From NCBI RefSeq assembly GCF_031127815.1, contig NZ_JARXHY010000020.1:1-64000 (forward strand): DNA of 64,000 nt, read 5' to 3'. Position 1 is the first letter of the stretch. The number at the start of each line of letters is the position of its first letter. Below the pieces are notes generated by a model. It was given only the letters and a program-made list of their open reading frames with translations. It had not been told where the DNA came from and made no database searches. The position numbers were made by a program, and so were the translations under genes. Source of the stretch: Pelagicoccus sp. SDUM812003. Lineage in GTDB: Bacteria > Verrucomicrobiota > Verrucomicrobiia > Opitutales > Opitutaceae. Shown here one piece after another: positions 17,852-27,017 of the stretch.

Positions 17852-20311
17852 ATGTCTTCTTCTGTCCCAGATCCCGCTCGCCCTAACTCTTCACTCGTCT
17901 CCCATCTTTGGTGGATCCTGCTACTTGCCGCTCTGGCCCTGTTGTGGCTGGCTACCGAACGCCGCATCGATCGCGTCAACGCCATCACCGAATCGCCCAC
18001 TTGGTCGGTCGATGCGCCAGAACGCGACGCCAGCAGCCCCACTGGCTACGCGCTGGGACAGCGTAGGCTCATCACACCGGGCCATCACAGCCCGAGCTTC
18101 GCTTGGATCATGGAAGCCCAGAAATCCGTGGAGCAAGGCGCTTGGCGTATCCGCCACATCGACTACGACGCGGCGCCCGATGGACGCGATATCAAGCGGA
18201 CCGCGCCTTATCGCTGGTGGCTAATCTCAGTTGGTTGGCTATACGGGACCATTCAGGGGGAACCGCTCGGCTACTCCATCGAGCGCGGTACCCTCATCGC
18301 CGATCCCATTCTTCTGGCCTTGATGCTCGTGCTCGGGGCCGTCTACAGCGCTCGGTACATCGGCACGTTCGCAGCCATCGGCTTCATTCTAGGAGGCATC
18401 TGCCTTTTTCCGCTCTCGGCCAACTTTCAGCCCGGAGCTCCGGATCCGCATTCGCTCGCTTGGCTGCTCGCTCTAGGCAGCGTTTTGCCGTTGCTCAATT
18501 CGGCAGAGAAAACCGGAGACCGGAGGCGCGTGCATTTCGTAGCGGCCGGCGTGATCGGCGGGCTCGGGTTTTGGAACAACGCTACCAGCCAAGCCCCTCT
18601 TTTGCTCGCCGTTTTTCTTGGGGCGGTCGGCTATGAATTCGTGCGCAGCCGCGGGAATGATCCAGCGCCAGCAGCTTCGTCTCACTGGAGAGCTTGGGCC
18701 TTGGCTGGGGCGGCGACCACGCTCGCGGCAAGTCTATTCGAGTTCGCTCCCGACCACCTAAGCTGGTCGCTCGATGCGGTCAATCCCTTGCATGCGGTGA
18801 TCTGGTGGGGAATGGGCGAAATGGCGCGGGCCGCGGGAACTTGGTTTCGACAGGGAAACCAAAGCTTCAATTGGCGATCGGCGGTTCTGCTCGGCTTAGC
18901 TGGAGTAGCGATCGCATGTTGGCCCGTGGTCGGAGTGTTGAGCGAGTCTGGTTCATTGCTCGCCAGCGATTCCTATGCCCGCGAATTGGCCAACCATCAC
19001 AGCGGCGGCTCTGAGCTGAGCCTTGGCGTTTGGCTCAGCAACGCCGACATCGGGCCGAAGCTGGCTCTGCTGCTGCCCTGCGGGCTCTTGTTTGCCCTAG
19101 CAGTACGCTTTTTCTTGGGAAATCGCGCCTCAGAGGGACGCGGCCGCCTCGTATTCATCGCCATCCCAGCGATCGTCGCGCTGGCTCTGGCCTGCCTGCA
19201 GCTCCGCTGGTGGAATCTCTTCGACGTGTTGGCGTTGCTCGCTTTGACCATGCTGTTTGCGGAAAGCGACGCCCGCGACTTCGCCACCCGAGCAAAGGCC
19301 TTCGGATTGCTCCTGCTCCTCCTGCCTGGACTCTTCGTGGGCTTTCCTGCGGCGATCAAATCCGGAGTAGCGGCCGACATTTCCGAAATGGAAACCCGCG
19401 CTTTGATCGCCCGCGACTTTTCGTATTGGCTCAACAAACGGGCAGGCACGGAGCCAAACGTCCTCTTTTCCGCTCCGCTTTTCTCAGGCGCCGCGGCCTA
19501 CTACGGAGGATTCGATGTGGTCATTTCGAACGATGGAGAGAACAAAGCCGGTTTTTCGACCGCGGTTCGCCTCGCCAGCTCGAGTTCCGCCAGAGAACTT
19601 CCCATCCTTATCGAATCGACCGGAATCACCCACATCGCACTGCCGCTTTGGGATTCCATCATGGATCACTTCGCCCGCCTTGGAAGAGGCGTGCCCGGAA
19701 ACCAGCCACCGCCGCCAGAAGCCTTTTCCGTTTCCCTCAAAAACTACAGTCTTCCCAATTGGATGCGCCCGATGAACTACGCGGTTTCGTCGGAGGAGCA
19801 ATTTAGAGGGTATGCGCTCAACGCCTACGAAGTGGCGAAGGAAGAAGAGACCGATGTGGCGATGAGCCGACTGGCGGATTTCTTCGTAGAACGCAGGCAA
19901 CTGGGGGCGATGCGGTCCATACGGGAGGCGCTTCTGAAATTTCCCCGCAGCGTGCACGCGAAGGCGGCGATCGCCAATATCGACTTAAATCTCGGCGATC
20001 AGGCTGCGTTCGAGCAATCGCTCCAAGACCTGATTCCAACCCTTTCGCGGCGCTCGGCCCGCGATCTGCCTGCCTACCGGCGTATCAGCCTCGGTTTTCT
20101 ATTGATTCAAGCCAAGCAGATCGAGTTGGCTCGCGAGCAGATCAGTCGCTGCTTGGAGACGCTCGACGTCGAAACGCTGCGCAGTCTTACCCCGATCGCT
20201 ACCGCGCGACTCATCGCCCTTAGCAGAGCCCTTGAGATCCCGTTTCCGAATCAGGAATTGGAAGCGACCGCGTTGGAGCTCATCCCGCCAAAGATCCGCG
20301 CGAGCCTGTAG
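17852..20311 (+). CDS. Polytopic membrane protein with helical-repeat tail
   Basis: An 819-residue protein. One transmembrane helix (about 18-35) is followed by a periplasmic loop (36-125) and roughly ten further helices between 150 and 505. A soluble domain (515-650) comes next. The C-terminal 170 residues look TPR-like (ADFFVERRQLGAMRSIREALLKFP, AIANIDLNLGDQAAFEQSL). The first loop contains PDGRDIKRTAPYRWW, and the topology resembles GT-C glycosyltransferases such as STT3/ArnT. The acidic motif expected there is not clearly present, so the assignment is tentative. It may share a regulatory region with the divergent CRTAC1 gene. Confidence 0.65.
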   Translation: MSSSVPDPARPNSSLVSHLWWILLLAALALLWLATERRIDRVNAITESPTWSVDAPERDASSPTGYALGQRRLITPGHHSPSFAWIMEAQKSVEQGAWRIRHIDYDAAPDGRDIKRTAPYRWWLISVGWLYGTIQGEPLGYSIERGTLIADPILLALMLVLGAVYSARYIGTFAAIGFILGGICLFPLSANFQPGAPDPHSLAWLLALGSVLPLLNSAEKTGDRRRVHFVAAGVIGGLGFWNNATSQAPLLLAVFLGAVGYEFVRSRGNDPAPAASSHWRAWALAGAATTLAASLFEFAPDHLSWSLDAVNPLHAVIWWGMGEMARAAGTWFRQGNQSFNWRSAVLLGLAGVAIACWPVVGVLSESGSLLASDSYARELANHHSGGSELSLGVWLSNADIGPKLALLLPCGLLFALAVRFFLGNRASEGRGRLVFIAIPAIVALALACLQLRWWNLFDVLALLALTMLFAESDARDFATRAKAFGLLLLLLPGLFVGFPAAIKSGVAADISEMETRALIARDFSYWLNKRAGTEPNVLFSAPLFSGAAAYYGGFDVVISNDGENKAGFSTAVRLASSSSARELPILIESTGITHIALPLWDSIMDHFARLGRGVPGNQPPPPEAFSVSLKNYSLPNWMRPMNYAVSSEEQFRGYALNAYEVAKEEETDVAMSRLADFFVERRQLGAMRSIREALLKFPRSVHAKAAIANIDLNLGDQAAFEQSLQDLIPTLSRRSARDLPAYRRISLGFLLIQAKQIELAREQISRCLETLDVETLRSLTPIATARLIALSRALEIPFPNQELEATALELIPPKIRASL

Positions 20312-21071
20312 GGTGGATTGCCAGTCGACGCTGAAAGTGATTCAACCCAAACAGGTCACCGACCCGACGAGGCATCAGCAAGGCCGCTTGGTTCGCTCCC
20401 CTCGACTGCTGATTACCCTCGACTCTGTTCCCCGATGAATCGACTCATCCGTCTTCGCTTCGAATAGCGTGCCTTAGGCTTTCAGGCCTGGCACTTCTCT
20501 TTCCGCTCCTACTACAAACCTGATGTCAAAACTCCCAACATGGGGTCCATGTCGAAATGGGAAACAAAGCCGATCCTATTCGTCTGCCTCCCGGTACCCT
20601 CGCGATACTGTCGCTCACTAGCCATCGTCTCGACTATAGCGTGTCGACCCCGTGCACGCGAACTCGGTCCGATCACATCGCGAATCATGCAATTGTATCC
20701 AGTTCTGAAATACCCCTTGTATTCAGTGACTGATTGTTTTTCCGATTCCTGGAATGTTCCATGATTTGGATACGAATTAGCCGGCAAACCTTCATCGCTC
20801 CGACCTGCAGCCTCCTCTAGCCGTTCAGCCTAGATCGGTTTCAAGCGCAGTCGCACGTCGTATCGCGCTAGCTCGGCCATGTCCAGTGCCAGAGCGCGTT
20901 CTCTGCGCTATGACGAAAATTCATCATCTTTTTCTTAACCGCCGGTGCGGCCTTTCGGGTAACTCCCCTTGACAATCTACACAAAGAAGGTTTCTGGTTT
21001 TATGCAGCCTTCCCTAGATATTCTACATGAAGGACTGTTTCAGCATTCGCTCCCCCTATCTCGTAAAACCG
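20312..21071. other. Intergenic region upstream of padR gene
   Basis: About 760 bp with no supported gene. Short open frames at 20512-20787 on both strands overlap each other and lack a ribosome-binding site. The right end holds a TTGACA at 20969-20974 and the palindrome TAGA-N3-TCTA at 21015-21025, which are probable control sequences for the PadR-permease pair. Confidence 0.45.
20969..21031 (+). promoter_or_regulatory. Putative PadR operator/promoter region
   Basis: TTGACA (20969-20974) could be a -35 box, but no good -10 lies at 16-18 bp. TCTACA occurs twice (around 20976 and 21022). The second copy is part of the inverted repeat TAGATATTCTA, whose short arms resemble the small dyads bound by PadR and similar winged-helix repressors. 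Autoregulation is inference. Confidence 0.35.
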
Positions 21072-21416
21072 ATGGCTAAAGAAAAAGCAGATTTACTTCA
21101 GGGCACGCTCGACTTGCTCATTCTCAAAGCGCTTCAGCTCGAATCCATGCACGGGTTCGGCGTGAGCAACCGCATCCGACAGATTTCCGCTGACGTGCTA
21201 CGCGTTGACCAAGGGTCGCTCTACCCGGCGCTTTATCGTCTGGAGGAGCGCGGTTGGGTTAAAGCGAAATGGGGCGTTTCGGAGAACAACCGCAAGGCTC
21301 GCTTCTACAGTTTGACCCGGCTCGGTCGCAAGCAGCTGGAAAGCGAGACCGAGAAATGGGAGCGCCTTTCCTTTGCCGTTGACCAAGTGCTGGCGGCTCA
21401 ACCGAAAGAGACTTAG
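21072..21416 (+). CDS. PadR-family transcriptional regulator
   Basis: The start is taken at 21072, giving 114 residues that open MAKEKADLLQGTLDLLILKAL, the standard PadR N-terminus; the ATG at 21027 would add 15 atypical residues. The winged-helix core follows: MHGFGVSNRIRQIS, the recognition helix DQGSLYPALYRLEERGWV, and the wing with the KARFYSLTRLGRKQL motif. This short PadR subtype, with no long C-terminal dimerisation domain, is commonly found next to ADOP-type permeases, as here, with the permease 75 bp downstream. It probably represses the pair in response to an envelope-active compound, by analogy. Confidence 0.92.
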   Translation: MAKEKADLLQGTLDLLILKALQLESMHGFGVSNRIRQISADVLRVDQGSLYPALYRLEERGWVKAKWGVSENNRKARFYSLTRLGRKQLESETEKWERLSFAVDQVLAAQPKET

Positions 21417-21491
21417 CGAAGTCGAACCGGGATTTTCCCCTTTACTCCATATCCACTCACCAACTCTTAACAACTTACTATCCCCATTCCC

Positions 21492-24119
21492 ATGAGCAGA
21501 GTATTAGGCTTTCTCACGCGCATCCGCCGAGCGTTTCGACTGGGCGACTTTAGTCAGCAGATGAACGAGGAGATGCAGCATCATATCGAAGCGGAAACCT
21601 CGCGTCGCATCGCGGCTGGAGAGGATCCGGTCACAGCGCGAAAAAACGCGAACCTAGCGTTCGGACATGCTGAATCCATCAAAGAGGCGGAACGCCGGCG
21701 ACGCCTTGGGCAGTCCGTCGAGCTTTTTTGGAGAGATCTGGCATTTGCTGCCCGTAACCTCCGTAAATCACCGGGATTCGCATTTGTCGCCATCTTCACG
21801 CTCGCGATTGGCATCGGTGGCAATACCGCCATCTTCAGCGTGCTCAATGGGCTCCTACTCAATCCCCTTCCGTATCCAGATTCTCAAAGAATCGTTCAAG
21901 TCAACGAATCACCCGGTCCCAATGCATTCGGAGCTGCCGGTGGCGGATCGTTTCTCCTTTGGGAGCGGCAGAACGAGCACTTCGACAAGATAGCCGGTAG
22001 CCACACCATGAGTCACAATTTTTCTGGGCGAGGAGATCCGGAAGTGGTGCGTGGTCTCGAGGTCACTCCCCAATACCTCTCTGTATTCGGTTTGCGCCCA
22101 CAACTCGGAAGGGACTTCCGTCCCGAGGATGATCAAGCTGGTTCAAACGAACATGTGACCATCATCAGCCATCGATTCTGGCAGCAGCAGTTCGACGGCG
22201 ACCCAAATGTCATCGGCAAATACGCTGTTTTCGACGACCAGGGCTACGAAATAATCGGCGTATTGGAACCGGAAGCGCTTCTCGATCCGGAAATCGATTT
22301 TCTCTCCCCAACCGGAATCCTCAACGATGAAATGAAACAATCCTTCGGGTACCACTATGTGACCTTCGTGGTGGCTCGATTGAAACCTGGGGCGACTAGC
22401 GAGGCGGCCGCCGCTCAGCTGACGGCGTTGAAGCTTCAAAACAATGACCTTTATCCACCACGAAAAAAGGAATGGGTCGTATCCGTAGATCTCCTACAGG
22501 AACGGTTGTTTGGTGGGGCGAGACAATCTCTCAATCTTCTAATAGGCGCCGTGGGGGCTGTGCTTTTGATCGCTTGCGTCAATGTCGCCAATCTCCTGCT
22601 TTCGAAAACCGCTTCGCGCCGCAGCGAACTGGCACTACGCCTCGCCGTGGGAGCGACCAAAGGACGCATCATTCGCCAGCTTCTCACGGAGAGTCTCCTG
22701 CTTAGTTGTCTAGGCGGCTTGGTCGGGATTGGCATCGCTGCCATCACGATCGATCCGTTGGTGACTTTCGCCGGGATATCCGACATCCAACGACTAACCA
22801 TAGGTCTCGACCTCAGAGTCCTTGGCTTCGCCCTCGGTGCAGCGCTGTTGACAGGCTTTCTATTCGGTCTGATCCCTGCTCTGAAAGCTGCCCGACCGGA
22901 CGTGAACGAACACCTGAAGGACGGGGCCCGAAGCGGCACCTCGGGAGGTCGCCGCAAGCTGCAATCCATTCTGGTGATCTCCGAAACAGCGCTCACCGCA
23001 ATTCTGCTGGTCGTAGCCGGATTGTTGATACAAAGTTTCGTGAACGCGGCCAACGAGGACGTCGGATTCAATCGCGACGGCCTACTGGTTTTCCGCATCA
23101 ATCCATCCGGCGACAATGCGAGTTCCATAGAAAAACGCGTGCGATACGCCGACCGACTCCTCGCTGAATTCAGGGCTATTCCCGGAGCTACCGAAGTCGC
23201 TCTGATAACCAACATGCCCATGAACGGTCGCACGTTTTATGGAGACAGTTTGCAACGCGCTGACAAGATCGAGGAGGACAATAACATCACGGCTGGATTC
23301 GACGCCATTTCTCCGGGATTTTTCAACACCTTGGATATCCCAATTCTGGCAGGACGCGACCTGAGCGAGGCGGACAATCGAGAGGATGCCCACAAGGTGA
23401 TGCTGATCAATCAATCGATGGTCGAGCGCTTCTTCCCTGATGGTGAGGATCCGCTTGGAAAGCATATGATCTTCAAGGGCGACCCATACGAGGTGGTAGG
23501 AGTGGTAGGAGATATCAATCGGTTTGGCGTCGATACCCAATCGCCCAGGCAGGTCTACATTCCCCTCGCTCAATTTCCGTGGAGCACGCACTTCGCAATC
23601 CGCACCGATCTACCTCCTCTATCGCTCATTCCCCAGGTCCGCAAAGCGGTGCAAAACGTGCAGCCGGGACAACCGATCTTCGAAGTGGACACCATGGAAA
23701 ATCTGGCCAACCAGACCCTGAGTTTCCGCACCATGATGCTGAGCCTGTTGAGCATCTTCGCGGGAGCCTCGCTGGTGCTAGCCTGCGTCGGCATCTACGG
23801 CGTCATGGCGTATAGCGTAACTCAACGCACACGGGAGATGGGAATTCGACTCGCTTTGGGAGCCAAGACCCAAGGCGTGACCAACATGGTCGTCAAGGAC
23901 GGTCTACTGGTCATCGGAATAGGTCTTGTCGTGGGAATCTTAGGCGCGGTATTTGCCGGACGACTCCTTCAAAATCAGCTCTACGAAGTCGATTCGTTCG
24001 ATCCCTTCACCTACATCGGCGTGGCGATCGTACTGCTAGCGGTAGGCGCAGCAGCTTGCTTCCTGCCCGCTCGTCGCGCTTCGAGAGTCGACCCCATGAC
24101 CTCTCTGCGGTGCGAGTAG
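21492..24119 (+). CDS. ADOP-family MacB/FtsX-like permease
   Basis: An 875-residue protein with the N-terminal prefix domain (1-85: RIRRAF, EEMQHHIEAET, AFGHAESIKE) that defines acidobacterial duplicated orphan permeases. A MacB/FtsX unit follows: TM near 95-118 with TLAIGIGGNTAIFS, a periplasmic MacB-PCD domain (120-330), and a three-helix FtsX domain (340-450). A second unit follows: TM near 490-515, a periplasmic domain to about 730, and a final FtsX domain with YGVMAYSVTQRTREMGIRLALGA. No ATPase gene is adjacent, as usual for this family. Likely an antimicrobial or lipid efflux/extrusion component controlled by the upstream PadR regulator. Confidence 0.92.
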   Translation: MSRVLGFLTRIRRAFRLGDFSQQMNEEMQHHIEAETSRRIAAGEDPVTARKNANLAFGHAESIKEAERRRRLGQSVELFWRDLAFAARNLRKSPGFAFVAIFTLAIGIGGNTAIFSVLNGLLLNPLPYPDSQRIVQVNESPGPNAFGAAGGGSFLLWERQNEHFDKIAGSHTMSHNFSGRGDPEVVRGLEVTPQYLSVFGLRPQLGRDFRPEDDQAGSNEHVTIISHRFWQQQFDGDPNVIGKYAVFDDQGYEIIGVLEPEALLDPEIDFLSPTGILNDEMKQSFGYHYVTFVVARLKPGATSEAAAAQLTALKLQNNDLYPPRKKEWVVSVDLLQERLFGGARQSLNLLIGAVGAVLLIACVNVANLLLSKTASRRSELALRLAVGATKGRIIRQLLTESLLLSCLGGLVGIGIAAITIDPLVTFAGISDIQRLTIGLDLRVLGFALGAALLTGFLFGLIPALKAARPDVNEHLKDGARSGTSGGRRKLQSILVISETALTAILLVVAGLLIQSFVNAANEDVGFNRDGLLVFRINPSGDNASSIEKRVRYADRLLAEFRAIPGATEVALITNMPMNGRTFYGDSLQRADKIEEDNNITAGFDAISPGFFNTLDIPILAGRDLSEADNREDAHKVMLINQSMVERFFPDGEDPLGKHMIFKGDPYEVVGVVGDINRFGVDTQSPRQVYIPLAQFPWSTHFAIRTDLPPLSLIPQVRKAVQNVQPGQPIFEVDTMENLANQTLSFRTMMLSLLSIFAGASLVLACVGIYGVMAYSVTQRTREMGIRLALGAKTQGVTNMVVKDGLLVIGIGLVVGILGAVFAGRLLQNQLYEVDSFDPFTYIGVAIVLLAVGAAACFLPARRASRVDPMTSLRCE

Positions 24120-24266
24120 CTCCGCCGATTCGCAGTCCTCATGATCAGATCTAACGCATCAGCTCGGCGGTTTACGGGTTTGGCAGAGACAGCTTCAGCT
24201 CAAATTCGAAGCCTGTCGCCAATTCGAAATAAACGAACGGAGTCCTTGTCATTGTAGTATGGGTAC

Positions 24267-24299
24267 AAAAAACGCGGTCACCTCATTGGGTGGCCGCGT
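24267..24299 (-). terminator. Rho-independent terminator of the flotillin gene
   Basis: On the minus strand, ACGCGGCCACC pairs with GGTGACCGCGT and is followed by a T-run (TTTTTT). It lies about 25 bp after the flotillin stop. Confidence 0.85.
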
Positions 24300-24325
24300 G
24301 GTTTCTGAAAGAGATTTGAGCTCTA

Positions 24326-26062
24326 CTACTCTTCCGGTTTCACCCGCGGTTTTGTAGCGGCAGCGCCCTGCGTTGTCATTCTTTCTTGGGCAATAGTCGT
24401 GGCGTTTGCCGGTGGTGACTTTTTCGGATCAGCGGCGGCGGTTTCGATGAGTTTTGAAATGCCTTCGGCGGAGCTGGGGTCAATACCAAGCTCCTTCATG
24501 AGGTTGTCGATGACGGGCAGTTGCATGCGGTAGTTGAGCATGGCATCCGTAAGCTGGTTGGGCAGCGAGCTGCTGCTCGTCGCCCCGTTGCTGCCATTGG
24601 AACCGTTCGATCCATTACCACCTGTTCCGAATCCAGTGGCTTGCAGGATCTTGATGCTGTCGATGCTCTTCATCGGCTCGGTGTAGGCCTTCACGATCTC
24701 TGGGGCGATCTTGGCGATGAGCGAACGTAGCTCGAATTCCACGATCTTGCTGTCGAGAATGTTCTTGGCTGCGTTGATGGCTTGCAAGCCGTGCGCCTCC
24801 ACTTCGAGACGCTTGTTGTCCGCCTCGGCCACGATTTTGATCTTTTCCGCTTGGGCTTTGGCTTCGGTGAGAACGGCCTCCGCCTTGTCCGCTGCGGCTT
24901 TCTTGTCGGCATCCGCGGCGATGGTGATTCCCAAAGCGCTTTTCTCCGCTTCTTCCTGAGCTTTGATCAGCTCGATCTGCTTCTTGCGCTCCGCAATGGT
25001 GGTTTCCTTGACCGTGAGCACGTTTTCCTCCTCGCGCACGAAGCCTGAGCGAGCCTTCGCCGCTTCGGCTTCCGCTTTCGATTTCTCTTCGGACTTCTTG
25101 GCGACGATGATGGACGCTTCCTGATTCTTGATCTCCACGGAGCGTTTGGACTCGATGTCACGTTCATCGATGGCTCGTTTGGATTCGATTTCCGCTTCGC
25201 GAACCGCTCTCTCGGATTCGATACGGGCCTGCTCCGCCTCCCGCTTGCGCTCGGCCTCTTCGGTCTTGATCTTGGCGCCTTGCTGGGCTCGGGCCATATC
25301 GATGTCCCGCTGCTGGTCGAGGCGGGCGAATTCCTCAGCTCGCTTGATTTCCAGACTACGCTTTTCCGCTTCGAGGTTCTGGGTCTCGATTTTGATGCGC
25401 GTCTCCTGCTCGATGCGGTTTCGCTCCTCTCGCTTGGACTCGGTGATGTCGGTCAGCTTGGCGAGACCCTGGGCGTCGAAGGCGTTGGTTTCCTTGAAAT
25501 ATTCCTTTCCGGTCTGGTCGAGCGCGGTGAGGGAAACCGTTTCCAGCTCCAAACCATTTTTGAGTAAGTCCTCGCTGAGGGCGTTTTGAACGGTCTGGAT
25601 AAAGTCGGCCCGCTGTTCATGCAAGTCCTGCATGGAGAGTCCGGCCGCCACAGCGCGCAGGGCATCGACGAACTTGCCTTGCAGCAGCTCCTTGAGCAGG
25701 TCTGGGTTCATGGTGCGTTCGCCCAAGGTCTGAGCTGCTTTGGCGATGGTCTCCGACTCCGGCTTCACGCGCAGGTAGAACTCCGCGGTCACATCGACGC
25801 GCATGCGATCCAAAGTGATCAGGCCCTCCTCATTCTTGCGGTCTACCTGCAAGCGCAAGGTGCGCATGTTGACAGGGATGATTTCATGGAAGACCGGCCA
25901 TTTGAGGCAGCCGCCGTCGAGGATGACTTTCTCGCCGCCGAGCCCGGTCCGAACGAAGGCGACCTCCTTGGTGGCGCGTTTATAGAAGCGCGATAGGATG
26001 AAGAGAAAGGTGAGGAGAAGGCAGAATCCTAAGACCGCCGGGAACAATATTTCCGATTGCAT
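24326..26062 (-). CDS. Flotillin-family protein, YqiK-like
   Basis: A 578-residue membrane scaffold protein. It has an N-terminal hydrophobic segment (about 6-24), an SPFH/band-7 domain (about 28-215, with the RVDVTAEFYLRV strand), and a long Ala/Glu/Lys coiled coil (about 215-460) containing repeated ER/EIESKRAIDERDIESKR-type heptads. The C-terminal flotillin domain is followed by a Gly-Asn-Gly-Ser linker (NGSNGSNGSNG). The gene starts 14 bp after the YqiJ-like gene, the same order as E. coli yqiJ-yqiK. Flotillins organise membrane microdomains. The C-terminal extension after the Ser/Gly linker (ending KPRVKPEE) is probably disordered. Confidence 0.92.
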   Translation of the reverse strand: MQSEILFPAVLGFCLLLTFLFILSRFYKRATKEVAFVRTGLGGEKVILDGGCLKWPVFHEIIPVNMRTLRLQVDRKNEEGLITLDRMRVDVTAEFYLRVKPESETIAKAAQTLGERTMNPDLLKELLQGKFVDALRAVAAGLSMQDLHEQRADFIQTVQNALSEDLLKNGLELETVSLTALDQTGKEYFKETNAFDAQGLAKLTDITESKREERNRIEQETRIKIETQNLEAEKRSLEIKRAEEFARLDQQRDIDMARAQQGAKIKTEEAERKREAEQARIESERAVREAEIESKRAIDERDIESKRSVEIKNQEASIIVAKKSEEKSKAEAEAAKARSGFVREEENVLTVKETTIAERKKQIELIKAQEEAEKSALGITIAADADKKAAADKAEAVLTEAKAQAEKIKIVAEADNKRLEVEAHGLQAINAAKNILDSKIVEFELRSLIAKIAPEIVKAYTEPMKSIDSIKILQATGFGTGGNGSNGSNGSNGATSSSSLPNQLTDAMLNYRMQLPVIDNLMKELGIDPSSAEGISKLIETAAADPKKSPPANATTIAQERMTTQGAAATKPRVKPEE

Positions 26063-26076
26063 AACAGGTTTTTGGG

Positions 26077-26733
26077 TTAAAGGAGAAAGTCGTCCGGCTG
26101 GATCACCGTGAAGAGACCTTCAGAACGTTTGCTGACGATGAGGGCTTGGTCGCCCTGGGAAAACGAAGTCCCCTCCTCGTCCGCAACAACTCGAACATAA
26201 TAGGTCTTTTTGTCCGGCCCTTGGAGCTTGGCCTCCGCCGGGATTTCGTGCGTGGCGGTGCCAATGGTGATGGTCGACATGCGGCCCACGAAGGTGTCAG
26301 AGGAAATTGAATACGTTTCATCCTTGGGCAGAACCTTCGCCATCAAGGCATTGCCAACTCGCAAGCAAGGAATCGTCGCCAGAAACGCCACCGGCGAGGC
26401 GACAAACCATGGCAGCAGCGGCAATCCCAGCTTGTCCAGGACCAATTGTCCATAGATGCCGATAAGCGAAAAGCAGAATAGGAAGATGATGAAGGTGAAG
26501 ATGAACGGCACCTTGCCGAGCTTCAGCATGGACATGATAGCATCCATAAACCCCACTGGATGGACATCCGGCACGTCGAGATCAATCGGGGCGTCCGGCA
26601 GGAGGCCATCGAGAAAACTGAACGGTTCCATGCCAACGATGAAGCTGATCGCCTGCACCAGAAAAATCAGCAGAAAGAAGCCGAGAGCGAAGGCGAACAG
26701 CGCGTTCTCCGGAGCCAGAATATGGTCGATCAT
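26077..26733 (-). CDS. YqiJ-like OB-fold membrane protein (NfeD-like)
   Basis: A 218-residue protein with a TM helix at about 10-33, two more at about 75-96 and 108-130, and a C-terminal OB-fold domain (about 150-210) containing FVGRMSTITIG and a GDQALIV strand. Length, membrane layout and segments such as LKLGKVP and the OB-fold pattern agree with E. coli YqiJ. NfeD/YqiJ proteins accompany flotillins almost universally and are thought to help place or stabilise them in the membrane. Upstream first gene of the two-gene operon. Confidence 0.88.
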   Translation of the reverse strand: MIDHILAPENALFAFALGFFLLIFLVQAISFIVGMEPFSFLDGLLPDAPIDLDVPDVHPVGFMDAIMSMLKLGKVPFIFTFIIFLFCFSLIGIYGQLVLDKLGLPLLPWFVASPVAFLATIPCLRVGNALMAKVLPKDETYSISSDTFVGRMSTITIGTATHEIPAEAKLQGPDKKTYYVRVVADEEGTSFSQGDQALIVSKRSEGLFTVIQPDDFLL

Positions 26734-26906
26734 CAGAGGAGTTGTTTAGGAACGGACCGCTGGATAAACGAGAGGCGGAACGCAGAATAAAGAACGACCA
26801 ACGGACGGCTACGTCAATAGTTTTCACGATGTTGAAACCGTAGTTTTTCGTAGACCTATTCCTCCCGATTGCAGCTCGTCGTCAGAGGGCTGCTGCAAAC
26901 GGATGC

Positions 26907-26929
26907 GTCGGGTCAAGGCCCCGGCCTGC
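26907..26929 (-). repeat. Dispersed GC-box repeat, copy C
   Basis: On the minus strand this reads GCAGGCCGGGGC, then CTTGACCCGAC. This matches the GC-box at 31203-31225 (GTAGGTCGGGGC, then GCCGACCCGAC) at most positions, and the related box at 5041-5062. A small hairpin GTCTC-GCT-GAGAC (26980-26992) after GTAGGCC lies nearby. Confidence 0.5.
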
Positions 26930-27017
26930 AAAGATTCCGCCGTCGCAACAGTTGCAGCTCCTTGCCCTGTTTGTAGGCCGTCTCGCTGAGACAGCAAGGT
27001 CGCTGCCTCTCAACTAC

